Shown here: piece after piece, positions 54,212 to 62,266 of the stretch | Numbering within the stretch: the stretch's first letter is position 1 | How the letters are laid out: the number at the start of each line of letters is the position of its first letter | Assembly (NCBI GenBank): GCA_964559455.1 | Contig: CAZLHO010000002.1 | Coordinates: 60,633 to 124,632 of the forward strand | Origin: CAZLHO01 sp964559455 | GTDB lineage: Bacteria; Krumholzibacteriota; Krumholzibacteriia; LZORAL124-64-63 | Reading direction: 5' to 3' | DNA: 64,000 nt | Position numbers and translations under genes: made by a program | The notes under the pieces: generated by a model | Databases searched by the model: none | What the model saw: only the letters and a program-made list of their open reading frames with translations | What the model was told of the DNA's origin: nothing

Positions 54212-54969
54212 CCCTGACGTTCTCGCTGACCACGATCCTGATCCTGGTCTTCATCATCCTGGCCAACTCGATCCGGATCCTGAAGGAATACGAGCGGGCC
54301 GTCATCTTCCGGCTCGGCCGGCTCATCGGCATCAAGGGGCCGGGACTGATCATCCTGATCCCGATGATCGACCGCATGATCAAGGTCGGACTGCGCACGA
54401 TCCCCATGGACGTGGCGCCGCAGGACGTGATCACCCGGGACAACGTCTCGGTCAAGGTCAACGCGGTCATCTACTTCCGGGTCGTCAGCCCCGACAAGGC
54501 GATCGTCAACGTCGAAGACTTCCTCTTCGCCACCTCCCAGGTCGCCCAGACCACCCTGCGCAGCGTCATGGGGCAGGTCGAGCTGGACGAGCTGCTCTCG
54601 CAGCGCGAGAAGCTGAACCTGCAGATCCAGGAGATCATCGACCACGCCACCGACCCCTGGGGCATCAAGGTGAGCACGGTCGAGATCAAGGACGTCGACC
54701 TGCCCGCGGAGATGCGGCGCGCGATGGCGCGGCAGGCCGAAGCCGAACGCGAGCGGCGCGCGAAGGTCATCCACGCCGAGGGCGAGTTCCAGGCCAGCAA
54801 GCAGCTGGCCGCAGCGGCCAAGGTCGTCTCGACCGATCCCGCGGCGATCCAGCTGCGCTACCTGCAGACCCTGGGGGAGATCGCCCGCGAGAACAGTTCG
54901 ACGATCATCTTCCCGGTACCCCTGGACATCTTCAAATTCCTGGCCAAAGGTCGTGAAAGTGAAGCCTGA
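54208..54969 (+). CDS. SPFH-domain stomatin/slipin protein
   Basis: 253 residues. One N-terminal membrane helix (TTILILVFIILANSIRIL) then the stomatin core EYERAVIFRLGRLIGIKGPG and VDVYFRV-type strand (here VNAVIYFRVV), ending in an Ala/Glu-rich coiled coil and a hydrophobic tail. Slipins organise membrane microdomains and are targets of the NfeD protease encoded immediately upstream. Confidence 0.93.
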   Translation: MTLTFSLTTILILVFIILANSIRILKEYERAVIFRLGRLIGIKGPGLIILIPMIDRMIKVGLRTIPMDVAPQDVITRDNVSVKVNAVIYFRVVSPDKAIVNVEDFLFATSQVAQTTLRSVMGQVELDELLSQREKLNLQIQEIIDHATDPWGIKVSTVEIKDVDLPAEMRRAMARQAEAERERRAKVIHAEGEFQASKQLAAAAKVVSTDPAAIQLRYLQTLGEIARENSSTIIFPVPLDIFKFLAKGRESEA

Positions 54970-55717
54970 CATCCGCTCCGGGCGGCGCCTAGCGGCGCCG
55001 CTGGCCATCTTGGTCCTCGTCGCGGCGGTCCTGCCCGCCGCCGCCCAGCAGCGCCCGACCAATCCGGTCTCGGGTCGCACCCCCGTCGAGCGCGAGGTCA
55101 TGGCCTCGCGCCCGGCATGGGAGTTCTCCTTCGGCGCGGGGGTCCTCTCCGGCGGCGATCTCTTCCAGGTCCGCAGCGAGGCCGTGCGCAGCTGGGATCC
55201 TCCGGCCGGCGCTCCCTTCAATTCGGACAAGTACACCGTCACCCTGGACGAGGACCTGCTGCTGGCCATGACCTTGGCCTACGTTCCGCGGCCGACCTGG
55301 AAGCTGCGTCTGGACCTGGCCTGGTCCGAAGTGCAGGCCTCGGCCATGGCGCGTTTCGGCGAGACCGTGGTCGTCGTGCCCTATGACGAGGTGAGCTTCA
55401 CATCGATCGGCGTCGGGGTCGAGGGAGTGATGGCCGATGCCGGCCGCTTCCGGCCCTATCTCCTCGCTCAGGCCCTGCTGGTCTTCGTCGGCAGTTCGGG
55501 AGGAGACCTGGACGGGGTCCGCCCCGGCGCCCGTTTCGGCCTGGGCCTGCAGGCCATCGTCGGCCCCAACTGGTCCTTCCGGGCGGAATTGAGCGACACC
55601 GTGCTCCAGGTCGACAGCGACGACCATCGGGACGCCCTCGAGGAGCCGTTCGAGTTCACGGAATACGGTCCCCAGCATCTGCTGGGAGCGACGGGCTCGG
55701 TGAGCGTCAGCTTCTAG
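54953..55717 (+). CDS. Small outer-membrane beta-barrel protein
   Basis: 254 residues. Signal peptide (LAAPLAILVLVAAVLPAAAQQ) and an alternating beta pattern ending GSVSVSF with a C-terminal Phe, as in 8- to 10-strand OmpA/OmpW-like barrels. GTG 54953 or GTG 54959 could start it; both overlap the slipin gene. No named family is recognised. It is the last gene of this run, followed by an intrinsic terminator. Confidence 0.65.
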   Translation: MKVKPDIRSGRRLAAPLAILVLVAAVLPAAAQQRPTNPVSGRTPVEREVMASRPAWEFSFGAGVLSGGDLFQVRSEAVRSWDPPAGAPFNSDKYTVTLDEDLLLAMTLAYVPRPTWKLRLDLAWSEVQASAMARFGETVVVVPYDEVSFTSIGVGVEGVMADAGRFRPYLLAQALLVFVGSSGGDLDGVRPGARFGLGLQAIVGPNWSFRAELSDTVLQVDSDDHRDALEEPFEFTEYGPQHLLGATGSVSVSF

Positions 55718-55736
55718 AGTGTCCCATACAGAGGAC

Positions 55737-55771
55737 GGCCGGCGTCGCGGCCGGCGTTGACGCATTTTTTT
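55737..55771 (+). terminator. Intrinsic terminator
   Basis: GCCGGC (55738-55743) and GCCGGC (55750-55755) form one stem; GCGTC (55742-55746) with GACGC (55759-55763) forms an alternative one directly ahead of seven Ts (55765-55771). It closes the sigma-factor to barrel run. Confidence 0.7.
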
Positions 55772-55784
55772 AAGAAAATAGTGC

Positions 55785-55815
55785 AACCAGTTGGATCATA
55801 ATGATTTGACCGGTT
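55785..55815. promoter_or_regulatory. 31-bp imperfect palindrome, candidate operator
   Basis: Pattern AACCnGTnnnATCAT, a central A at 55800, then ATGATnnnACnGGTT; 11 of 15 positions of each arm are complementary. A direct repeat of ATGATTTG occurs at 55801-55808 (right arm) and again at 55850-55857, where it overlaps the predicted -35 of parA. This fits a dimeric regulator binding upstream and at the promoter. Confidence 0.6.
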
Positions 55816-55854
55816 AATTGTCATGTCGTCTATTTGGAATTGGACTGTTATGAT

Positions 55855-55883
55855 TTGGATTATCCGCCTGTCACGCTTATAAT
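55855..55883 (+). promoter_or_regulatory. Predicted sigma-70 promoter of parA
   Basis: TATAAT (55878-55883) is a perfect -10; TTGGAT (55855-55860) with a 17-nt spacer is a weak -35. The transcript would have a leader of about 75 nt before the ATG. Confidence 0.6.
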
Positions 55884-55963
55884 TGTGTGCTTGCGACGGA
55901 GACGTATCGGACCGTTCCGGGGGCGGCTGGGCAGGTTTTTGGGTCGAGGGCTGGAGGCTGGTA

Positions 55964-56794
55964 ATGGGCAACGTGATCGCGGTAGTGAACCACAAGGGCG
56001 GCTCGGGCAAGACAACCACGGCGCTGAACCTGGCCGCGGGTCTGACCCGTTACAGCGACATCACCTCTTCCTGCCTGCTCCTGGACATGGACCCCCACGG
56101 CTGCGCGACCTCGTCGCTGCTGGGCAAGCTCGACGGCGAGCCCCCCGCCCGGTCCCTCTTCGACGTGCTGCGGCGGGCGATCACGCCCCAGGACGGCATC
56201 ACCTCGACCGTCTTCGACGAGAACATCGACATCATCCCGGCCAGTCCCTCGCTGGAGAGCATGGCGCGGACCCAGCTCACCGACCGCCTGGTGCGCGTCA
56301 CGCAGGCCCTGTCGACGGCCTACGGCTGGATCATCATCGACACGCCGCCCAACTTGGGCATCCTGACCCAGAACGCGTTGGTGGCCGCGGACTACGTGCT
56401 CGTGCCCGCGCCCTGCACCGGCCTCTCGGTGACCACGCTGCGTCAGCTCAACGAGCTGATCGAGCGGGTCCAGGAGCGCCCCAACATCTGGCTCCAGGTC
56501 CTCGGCGTTCTGATCACGATGAAGGACGGGCGCACCGAACTGCAGCCCGAGGTCCTGCGCGAGATGAAGTCCGTCTTCAAGAACAAGATCTTCAAGACCA
56601 TCATCACGAACAACATCAAGATCGAAGAGGCGCCCGCCAAGTCGCGGAGCATCTTCTCCTACGATTCGGGCTGCCTCGGCGCCTCGCTCTACCGCGATTT
56701 CATCAAGGGCGAGTTCCAGCGCAAGCACAAGGCGCTGGAGAAGAAGCGGGGCGAGCGGATCGAGAAGATGAGCGCGGCTTCCCACTCGGACTAG
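55964..56794 (+). CDS. ParA-family ATPase (orphan)
   Basis: 276 residues. Deviant Walker A KGGSGKTTT (K11, K16), DMDPHGCATSS and Walker B IIIDTPPNLG identify a ParA/MinD-type ATPase used in plasmid or chromosome segregation and in positioning of protein complexes. No parB-like gene follows; the next gene is convergent with a 1-bp gap. Not accompanied by gidB or other chromosomal par neighbours, so it probably positions another cargo. GGAGG is 6 nt before ATG 55964. Confidence 0.9.
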   Translation: MGNVIAVVNHKGGSGKTTTALNLAAGLTRYSDITSSCLLLDMDPHGCATSSLLGKLDGEPPARSLFDVLRRAITPQDGITSTVFDENIDIIPASPSLESMARTQLTDRLVRVTQALSTAYGWIIIDTPPNLGILTQNALVAADYVLVPAPCTGLSVTTLRQLNELIERVQERPNIWLQVLGVLITMKDGRTELQPEVLREMKSVFKNKIFKTIITNNIKIEEAPAKSRSIFSYDSGCLGASLYRDFIKGEFQRKHKALEKKRGERIEKMSAASHSD

Positions 56795-56795
56795 T

Positions 56796-57440
56796 TCATA
56801 GATCCCGGACGAAGGGGTTGCCGACGCGCTCGCGGCCGACGGTCGTCTCGACGCCGTGCCCCGGATGCAGCACCGTCGCGTCGGGCAGGGCGTAGACGAC
56901 CGTGCGGATGCTGCGCGCCAGCGCTTCGGCGTCGCCTCCGGGCAGGTCGGTGCGGCCCACCGAATCCGCGAAGATCAGGTCGCCCACCAGGGCGTTCCCC
57001 TCCCAGGCGAAGAGCAGGTGTCCCGGGCTGTGTCCGGGCACGTGGCGCACGTCCAGCGCTCCCCCGGCGAAGGGCAGCGCGACGCCGTCGGCCAGGTCGC
57101 CCGCGGCCCGCGGCGGTGTCGCCGGCGGGAAGCCGTACATCGCCCGGTGCCGGTTCATGCCGGCCACGATGGCCGCCTCGGCGGGATGGTGGCGCAGGGG
57201 GAGGTCCCACTCGGACTGGATCTCGGCCGCGGCGCCGATGTGGTCGAAATGCCCGTGCGTGCCGATCAGCCCGACCAGCCGGCAGCCGCTCGCCTCGATC
57301 GCGTCCAGCAGGACGCCGGCGTCGTCGCCGGGATCGAAGAGCAGGGCTTCGCTCGTGTCGGGGGAGGCCAGCAGGTAGGCGTTGGTCAGCAGCGGGCCGA
57401 CGGGGTGGCGGGTCAGAATCCAGTTCGCGCTGGTGTTCAC
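56796..57440 (-). CDS. Metallo-beta-lactamase-fold hydrolase (glyoxalase II-like)
   Basis: 214 residues, GTG start at 57440. Metal motif THGHFDH (HxHxDH), then HSPGH, a metal-bridging Asp in VGDLIF, GRTDLPGGD and HPGHG ... GRERVGNPF. The size and motifs match the YcbL/glyoxalase II-type group that cleaves thioesters such as S-lactoylglutathione, but substrate is unknown. GAAAGG precedes the start on the minus strand. Convergent with parA. Confidence 0.9.
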   Translation of the reverse strand: MNTSANWILTRHPVGPLLTNAYLLASPDTSEALLFDPGDDAGVLLDAIEASGCRLVGLIGTHGHFDHIGAAAEIQSEWDLPLRHHPAEAAIVAGMNRHRAMYGFPPATPPRAAGDLADGVALPFAGGALDVRHVPGHSPGHLLFAWEGNALVGDLIFADSVGRTDLPGGDAEALARSIRTVVYALPDATVLHPGHGVETTVGRERVGNPFVRDL

Positions 57441-57456
57441 GGCCGGCCTTTCATGG

Positions 57457-57488
57457 AAAACGGCCCCGCCCGTTGACGGGCGGGGCCG
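57457..57488 (-). terminator. Intrinsic terminator of the inositol-phosphate synthase gene
   Basis: CGGCCCCGCCCG (57461-57472), loop TTGA, CGGGCGGGGCCG (57477-57488): a 12-bp perfect stem. Read on the minus strand it is followed by TTTT, so it terminates the minus-strand gene that ends at 57501. The hydrolase gene starts just beyond it and may depend on read-through or its own promoter. Confidence 0.8.
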
Positions 57489-57500
57489 CTGTCGTCGCCG

Positions 57501-58817
57501 CTAGTCTTCGTAGTATTCGCGGCCCAGGTGCGTGATGAGCTCTTCGCCCATCATCCAGCGCAGCGTGTTCTTCAGCTTCTTCTGCTGGATGAAGAGATCG
57601 TGCTCCGGGGTCAGCCCCTCGGGGGTCACCGGGCTCTTGAAGTAGAACGACAGCCATTCCTGGATGCCGCCCATGCCGGCGCGGCCGGCCAGGTCCAGGA
57701 AGAGGGCCAGGTCCAGCACGATCGGCGCGGCCAGGATCGAGTCGCGGCAGAGGAAGTCGACCTTGATCTGCATCGGCATGCCCAGCCAGCCGAAGATGTC
57801 GATGTTGTCCCAGCCCTCCTTGTTGTCCCCCCGCGGCGGATAGTAGTTGATCCGCACCTTGTGGTAGAGGTTGCCGTAGAGGTCCGGGTAGAGCTCCGGC
57901 TGGAGGATGGTGCCCAGCACGCTGAGCTTCGACTCCTCCTTCGTCTTGAACGACTCGGGGTCGTCCAGGACCTCGCCGTCGCGGTTGCCCAGGATGTTCG
58001 TCGAGAACCAGCCGTTCATGCCCAGCAGGCGGGCCTTGAAGCCGGGGGCGAGGATGGTCTTCATCAGGGTCTGGCCCGTCTTGAAGTCCTTGCCGCAGGT
58101 CGGCGAGCCGGTCTTCTTGGCCAGCTGCTCGAGGGCGGGGTAGTCCGCGCTCAGGTTCGGGGCGCCGTTGGCGTAGGGGATGCCCATCTTGATCGCCGCG
58201 TAGGCGTAGATCATGCTGGGGGCGATGTCCTGGTGGTTGGTCCGCAGGCCCTCCTCGAAGGCCTCGATCGTCGCGTGCACCTCGGACTTCTTCAGGAAGA
58301 TCTCCGTGGATCCGCACCAGACCATGACGACGCGCTCGCAGCCGTTGTCCTTCTTGAACTTCTCGATGTCGGCCATGACCTGCTCGGCGAGGTCCATCTT
58401 CGTGGCGCCCTGCTTGACGTGGTCGCCCTGGAGCTTCTTGACGTAGTAGTTGTCGAAGACGGCCGGCATGGGCTTGATGGCGTCGAGCTCGGGCTTGAGC
58501 TCCTCGAGCAGGTCGCGGGGCAGCACGCCGCAGTTGACGGCGGCGTCGTAGACGGAGTCCGTGAAGATGTCCCAGCCGCCGAAGACGATGTCGTCCAGTT
58601 CGGTCAGGGGGACGAAGTTCCGAACCAGGGGCTGACGGTTCTCGGTCCGCTTGCCCAGCCTGATGTGGCCCATCTGGGTCACGCTGCCGATGGGCAGGCG
58701 GATGCCCTTGCGGATCGCGATGACGCCGGCCATGAAGGTCGACGAGACGGCTCCCATGCCGGGCGTGAGAATGCCGAGTTTCCCGGATGCGGGCTTGATG
58801 GTCAGGGATTCAGCCAT
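57501..58817 (-). CDS. myo-Inositol-1-phosphate synthase
   Basis: 438 residues. NAD-dependent conversion of glucose 6-phosphate to myo-inositol 1-phosphate. Family segments: GILTPGMGAVSSTF at the N terminus (NAD-binding), MVWCGSTE, YANGAPNLSADYP, GKDFKTGQTLMK, LGMNGWFSTNILGN and VDFLCRDSILAAP. ATG 58817 has GAGGAG 7 nt upstream on the minus strand. Bacterial inositol is used for phospholipids, osmolytes or thiols; here it lies divergent to a glycan gene group. Confidence 0.93.
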   Translation of the reverse strand: MAESLTIKPASGKLGILTPGMGAVSSTFMAGVIAIRKGIRLPIGSVTQMGHIRLGKRTENRQPLVRNFVPLTELDDIVFGGWDIFTDSVYDAAVNCGVLPRDLLEELKPELDAIKPMPAVFDNYYVKKLQGDHVKQGATKMDLAEQVMADIEKFKKDNGCERVVMVWCGSTEIFLKKSEVHATIEAFEEGLRTNHQDIAPSMIYAYAAIKMGIPYANGAPNLSADYPALEQLAKKTGSPTCGKDFKTGQTLMKTILAPGFKARLLGMNGWFSTNILGNRDGEVLDDPESFKTKEESKLSVLGTILQPELYPDLYGNLYHKVRINYYPPRGDNKEGWDNIDIFGWLGMPMQIKVDFLCRDSILAAPIVLDLALFLDLAGRAGMGGIQEWLSFYFKSPVTPEGLTPEHDLFIQQKKLKNTLRWMMGEELITHLGREYYED

Positions 58818-59138
58818 GGCAAGGCTCCTCTCTTTGCGCTGGCGGAAAGTCCAGCTGCCGGGGCCGCCGCATCGGCGGTCTGTATCTCGGGCGGAACGCC
58901 TCCGGCGGGCCGGCCGGCGTCTTCGCTCGCTATCTTCCTGACACTTGCAGGAGATAAACCGTCGCGTCGGGGAAAGCAAGTCATTTGTAGGCGCGACGCG
59001 CGCGGGGGCGGCGACAAGATTGCCCTGGCGCGGGCCTCCCGTAGTGGGCTATAATTGTCACTCTCCCGGTGAGGATGCGACCTTCCTCTCCGGGTTCGTT
59101 TTGACCTGAACACGCCTTCAGCAGCCGGAGGCCTCCAG
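58818..59138. other. 321-bp divergent intergenic region
   Basis: Between the minus-strand inositol-phosphate synthase gene and the plus-strand aminotransferase gene. A TATAAT at 59050-59055 reads toward the plus-strand gene. A stem of CCCGG-T-GAGG (59065-59074) with CCTC-T-CCGGG (59085-59094) begins about 10 nt after it and is followed by TTCGTTTT. I found no convincing promoter for the minus-strand gene and no ORF. Confidence 0.55.
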
Positions 59139-60236
59139 ATGACCGAACCTCGCCCCGTGCCCTTCCTCGACCTCAAGGCCCAGATCGCGCCTTTCCGCGC
59201 GGAGATCGATGCGGCCATCGCCGACGTCGTCGACAACACCGCCTTCATCCTCGGCGAGCGCGTGGCCGGTTTCGAGAAGGCCTTCGCCGAGTATTGCGAG
59301 TGCAGCCATTGCGTCGGCCTCGATTCGGGGACTCAGGCGCTGCACCTGATCCTGCGCGCCCTCGGCGTCGGTCCGGGCGACGAGGTCGTCACCGTTCCCA
59401 ACACCTTCATCGCCACGGTCTCGGCGATCGTCCAATCCGGCGCCACGCCGGTCTTCGTGGACGTCGATCCCGACACCTGGCTGATGGACCCGGCCGCCCT
59501 CGAGGCGGTGCTCACGCCCCGGACCAAGGCCCTGCTGCCGGTCCACCTCTTCGGCAACGTGCTGCCCTTCGCCGAGATCCAGGCCGTGGCCGACGCCGCC
59601 GGCGTGCCCGTGATCGAGGACGCCTGCCAGGCCCACGGCGCCCGCTACAAGGGACGCCGCACCGGCAGCCTAGGCGCCGCGGCCGCGTTCAGCTTCTATC
59701 CCGGCAAGAACCTCGGCGCCTTCGGCGACGGCGGCGCCGTCACCACGGCGGATCCGGCCACCGCGGAGTTGTTGACCAGCCTGCGCCACCACGGGCAGAC
59801 CCGGAAGAACATCCACGACCACGTGGGCTACACCGGGCGTCTGGACGCACTGCAGGCCGTCGTGCTGTCGCTCAAGCTGAAGCGGCTCGACGCCTGGAAC
59901 GACCGCCGCCGGGCCATCGCCGCCCGCTACCGCGAGCGTCTGGCCGGAAGCTACCGCATGCCAGAATTGGTGGCCGACACCGAGCCGGTCCACCACCTCT
60001 TCCCGATCCAGAGCCCGGATCCCGAGGGCCTGATCGCGAGGCTGGCCGAGAACAAGGTCTTCTGCGGCCGCCATTACCCGGTTGCCTGCCACCGTCAGCC
60101 CGCCCTGACGGCCTATATCCCGGAAGGGGCCGAATTCCCCGTCGCCGAGACCCTTTGCGAGGGGATCGTGTCGTTGCCGATGTTCGCAGAAATGACCGAA
60201 GATATGGTGGACAGGGTCTGTGACCTTCTGCTATAA
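59139..60236 (+). CDS. DegT/DnrJ/EryC1-family aminotransferase
   Basis: 365 residues. PLP-dependent sugar aminotransferase for nucleotide-linked amino sugars. FLDLKAQIAP start, GSGTQALHL-type cofactor site (DSGTQALHL), conserved D-E-D in VIEDACQAHGA and the PLP lysine K190 in FYPGKNLGAFGDGG. No start ambiguity (CGGAGG about 7 nt upstream). Followed by a WcaJ-type sugar transferase, so the amino sugar probably enters a surface polysaccharide. Confidence 0.93.
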   Translation: MTEPRPVPFLDLKAQIAPFRAEIDAAIADVVDNTAFILGERVAGFEKAFAEYCECSHCVGLDSGTQALHLILRALGVGPGDEVVTVPNTFIATVSAIVQSGATPVFVDVDPDTWLMDPAALEAVLTPRTKALLPVHLFGNVLPFAEIQAVADAAGVPVIEDACQAHGARYKGRRTGSLGAAAAFSFYPGKNLGAFGDGGAVTTADPATAELLTSLRHHGQTRKNIHDHVGYTGRLDALQAVVLSLKLKRLDAWNDRRRAIAARYRERLAGSYRMPELVADTEPVHHLFPIQSPDPEGLIARLAENKVFCGRHYPVACHRQPALTAYIPEGAEFPVAETLCEGIVSLPMFAEMTEDMVDRVCDLLL

Positions 60237-60237
60237 T
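60208..60237 (+). promoter_or_regulatory. Predicted promoter for the sugar transferase gene
   Basis: TGGACA (60208-60213), 18-nt spacer, TATAAT (60232-60237), inside the end of the aminotransferase gene and about 130 bp before the next ATG. Confidence 0.5.
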
Positions 60238-60371
60238 TTCTTTCGATTTGAATGTCCCGCCCCGCTACGGTCGAGGAGCCAACAGGGCGAAAGGGGATGG
60301 ATGGTTTCAAGCTAACGCGTTTCCGGCACCCATAGCATCACTCTGATTCGCCGCAGAGGGAGAAGCATCTC

Positions 60372-61094
60372 ATGAAGGAAGACGCGGTGGCGTTCACGTC
60401 CGTGGCTGATGAGGTAATGCGCCCGACGCCTGCCTTGTACATCGTGGCGGACACTTCACGATTCGCCAGCATCCAGGGTACTCTCAAGCGTCTTTTCGAC
60501 GCGGCCGCGGCCGTGTCGGCACTGATCGTGCTGTCTCCGCTTCTGCTGGTGATCTCCCTGCTCGTCAAGCGATCGAGCCCCGGACCCGTCCTCTTCGTGC
60601 AGGAGCGGGTGGGGAAGGACGGGCGGATCTTCCGCTTCTTCAAGTTCCGGACGATGTTCCACAACAGCGACGACGCCATACACCGCCAGTTCGCCTCGAT
60701 GTTCATCAACGGCGACGGCGACGGCGCCTCCGGCGACAACGTCTACAAGATGACCCAGGATCCCCGCGTGACCGGCATCGGCGCCTTCCTGCGCCGGACC
60801 TCCCTCGACGAGTTGCCCCAGCTCTTCAACATCCTCCGCGGCGAGATGTCCGTAGTGGGCCCCCGCCCGCCGTTGCCCTACGAGCTGGAGCAGTACCAGC
60901 CCTGGCATCACGAGCGCCTGCGCGTCACGCCCGGCCTGACCGGTCTGTGGCAGGTGAGCGGACGGAGCACTGTGCCCTTCGAGGAGATGGTCCGTCTGGA
61001 CATCCACTACATCAACACGTGGAGCCTGGGCCTCGACCTCCGCATCGTGGCCCGGACGATTCCGGTCATCCTCCAGGGATCCGGCGCCTATTGA
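60372..61094 (+). CDS. Bacterial sugar transferase (WcaJ/PssY-like)
   Basis: 240 residues. A short N-terminal part, one membrane segment (AAAAVSALIVLSPLLLVISLLV) and the conserved catalytic domain: KRSSPGPVLFVQERVG, FKFRTM, RTSLDELPQLFNIL, GEMSVVGPRPP and PGLTGLWQVSGRS. This is the phosphoglycosyl transferase that moves the first sugar phosphate onto undecaprenyl phosphate in polysaccharide synthesis. It lacks the multi-TM N-terminal domain of full-length WcaJ. Confidence 0.94.
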   Translation: MKEDAVAFTSVADEVMRPTPALYIVADTSRFASIQGTLKRLFDAAAAVSALIVLSPLLLVISLLVKRSSPGPVLFVQERVGKDGRIFRFFKFRTMFHNSDDAIHRQFASMFINGDGDGASGDNVYKMTQDPRVTGIGAFLRRTSLDELPQLFNILRGEMSVVGPRPPLPYELEQYQPWHHERLRVTPGLTGLWQVSGRSTVPFEEMVRLDIHYINTWSLGLDLRIVARTIPVILQGSGAY

Positions 61095-61221
61095 TCAAGC
61101 TCGTTCTCAAGCCGCTCACCTCACGTGCGATACACAGTGAGGAGAGTTTCCGCGGCGCGCCGCCAGTCGACCGGCCCGCGCGTTCGCCCATTCCTCGTCC
61201 GTCCGTGCAAAGGAGTCGGTC

Positions 61222-62244
61222 ATGATCCGAATGGCGGCCATCGGCTGCGGCTACTGGGGCCCCAACCTGATCCGGAACTTCAACAACCATCCGGATGTCG
61301 AGTTGGCCTCGATCTGCGATCTGGACGAGGCTCGTCTCGCCCACCTCGGCGGACTGTACCCGCAGGCCACGACCACCCGGGACGCCGACGCGATCGTGAA
61401 CGACGACTCCATCGACGCCGTGATCGTCGCCACGCCCGTCTCCACCCACTACCCCCTGGGGCGCAAGGTGCTGGAGTCCGGCAAGCATCTCTTCATCGAG
61501 AAGCCGATGGCCGCCAGCGCCGCGGAATGCCGCGAGCTCAACGCCCTGGCCGAGGCCCGCGGGCTGCAGATCATGGTCGGGCATACCTTCCTCTTCGTGC
61601 CCGCGGTGCGCAAGATCCGGACGCTGATGCAGGAGGGCGACCTCGGCGAGGTCTACTACGTGAACATCCGGCGGGTGAACCTGGGCATCTTCCAGAAGGA
61701 CGCCAACGTCGTCTGGGACCTGGCGCCTCACGACGTGGCCATGCTGAACTGGCTCTTCGGCGCCGCGCCCGAGGTGGTCAGCGCCACCGGCCGCGCCTAC
61801 GTGCAGGAGGGCATCGAGGACGTCGCCTTCCTGACCCTGGAATATCCCGGCCGGCGCCTGGCTCATATCCACGTCAGCTGGCTGGATCCGAACAAGGTCC
61901 GCGAGGTGACCTTCGTCGGCAGCCGCAAGATGCTGGTCTACGACGACGTCGCGACCATGGAGAAGATCCGCGTCTACGACAAGGGCGTGGACGTCATGCA
62001 GCACTACGACAACTTCGGCGAGTTCCACCTGGCCTACCGCCACGGCGACATCAACATCCCGAAGCTGGACCAGGTCGAGCCGCTGAAGATCGAGGCGGCC
62101 CACTTCGTGAACTGCATCAGGGGCGAGGAGACTCCCCTGAGCAGCGGCCAGCTCGGCCAGCAGGTCGTCGAGGTGCTCGAGAAGGCCTGCCTCTCGATCA
62201 AGCTCGACGGCAAGCCCCACGAGCTGGTATACAGCGGGTCGTAG
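61222..62244 (+). CDS. Gfo/Idh/MocA-family oxidoreductase
   Basis: 340 residues. Rossmann motif AIGCGYWGPNL, then CDLDEAR, VATPVSTHYPLG, EKPMAASAAEC, the family's second domain with VNLGIFQKDANVVWDLAPHD. Such enzymes oxidise or epimerise nucleotide sugars with NAD(P). The gene order aminotransferase, sugar transferase, oxidoreductase, glycosyltransferase indicates amino-sugar polysaccharide assembly. GGAG precedes ATG 61222. Confidence 0.92.
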   Translation: MIRMAAIGCGYWGPNLIRNFNNHPDVELASICDLDEARLAHLGGLYPQATTTRDADAIVNDDSIDAVIVATPVSTHYPLGRKVLESGKHLFIEKPMAASAAECRELNALAEARGLQIMVGHTFLFVPAVRKIRTLMQEGDLGEVYYVNIRRVNLGIFQKDANVVWDLAPHDVAMLNWLFGAAPEVVSATGRAYVQEGIEDVAFLTLEYPGRRLAHIHVSWLDPNKVREVTFVGSRKMLVYDDVATMEKIRVYDKGVDVMQHYDNFGEFHLAYRHGDINIPKLDQVEPLKIEAAHFVNCIRGEETPLSSGQLGQQVVEVLEKACLSIKLDGKPHELVYSGS

Positions 62245-62266
62245 ACGGAACCCCGACCCGGGATGG

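Larger units (their letters stand above)
55772..55963. promoter_or_regulatory. AT-rich regulatory island upstream of parA
   Basis: About 120 bp (55772-55890) are clearly AT-rich in an otherwise very GC-rich window and carry no gene. They contain a 31-bp palindrome, a partial second copy of its arm, and a promoter. The remaining 70 bp up to the parA ATG are of normal composition. See the separate entries. Confidence 0.7.

Noticed and set aside
55964..56794. Consensus bacterial parS or a parB gene near parA
   Set aside because: No TGTTTCACGTGAAACA-like site and no ParB-like frame on either side.
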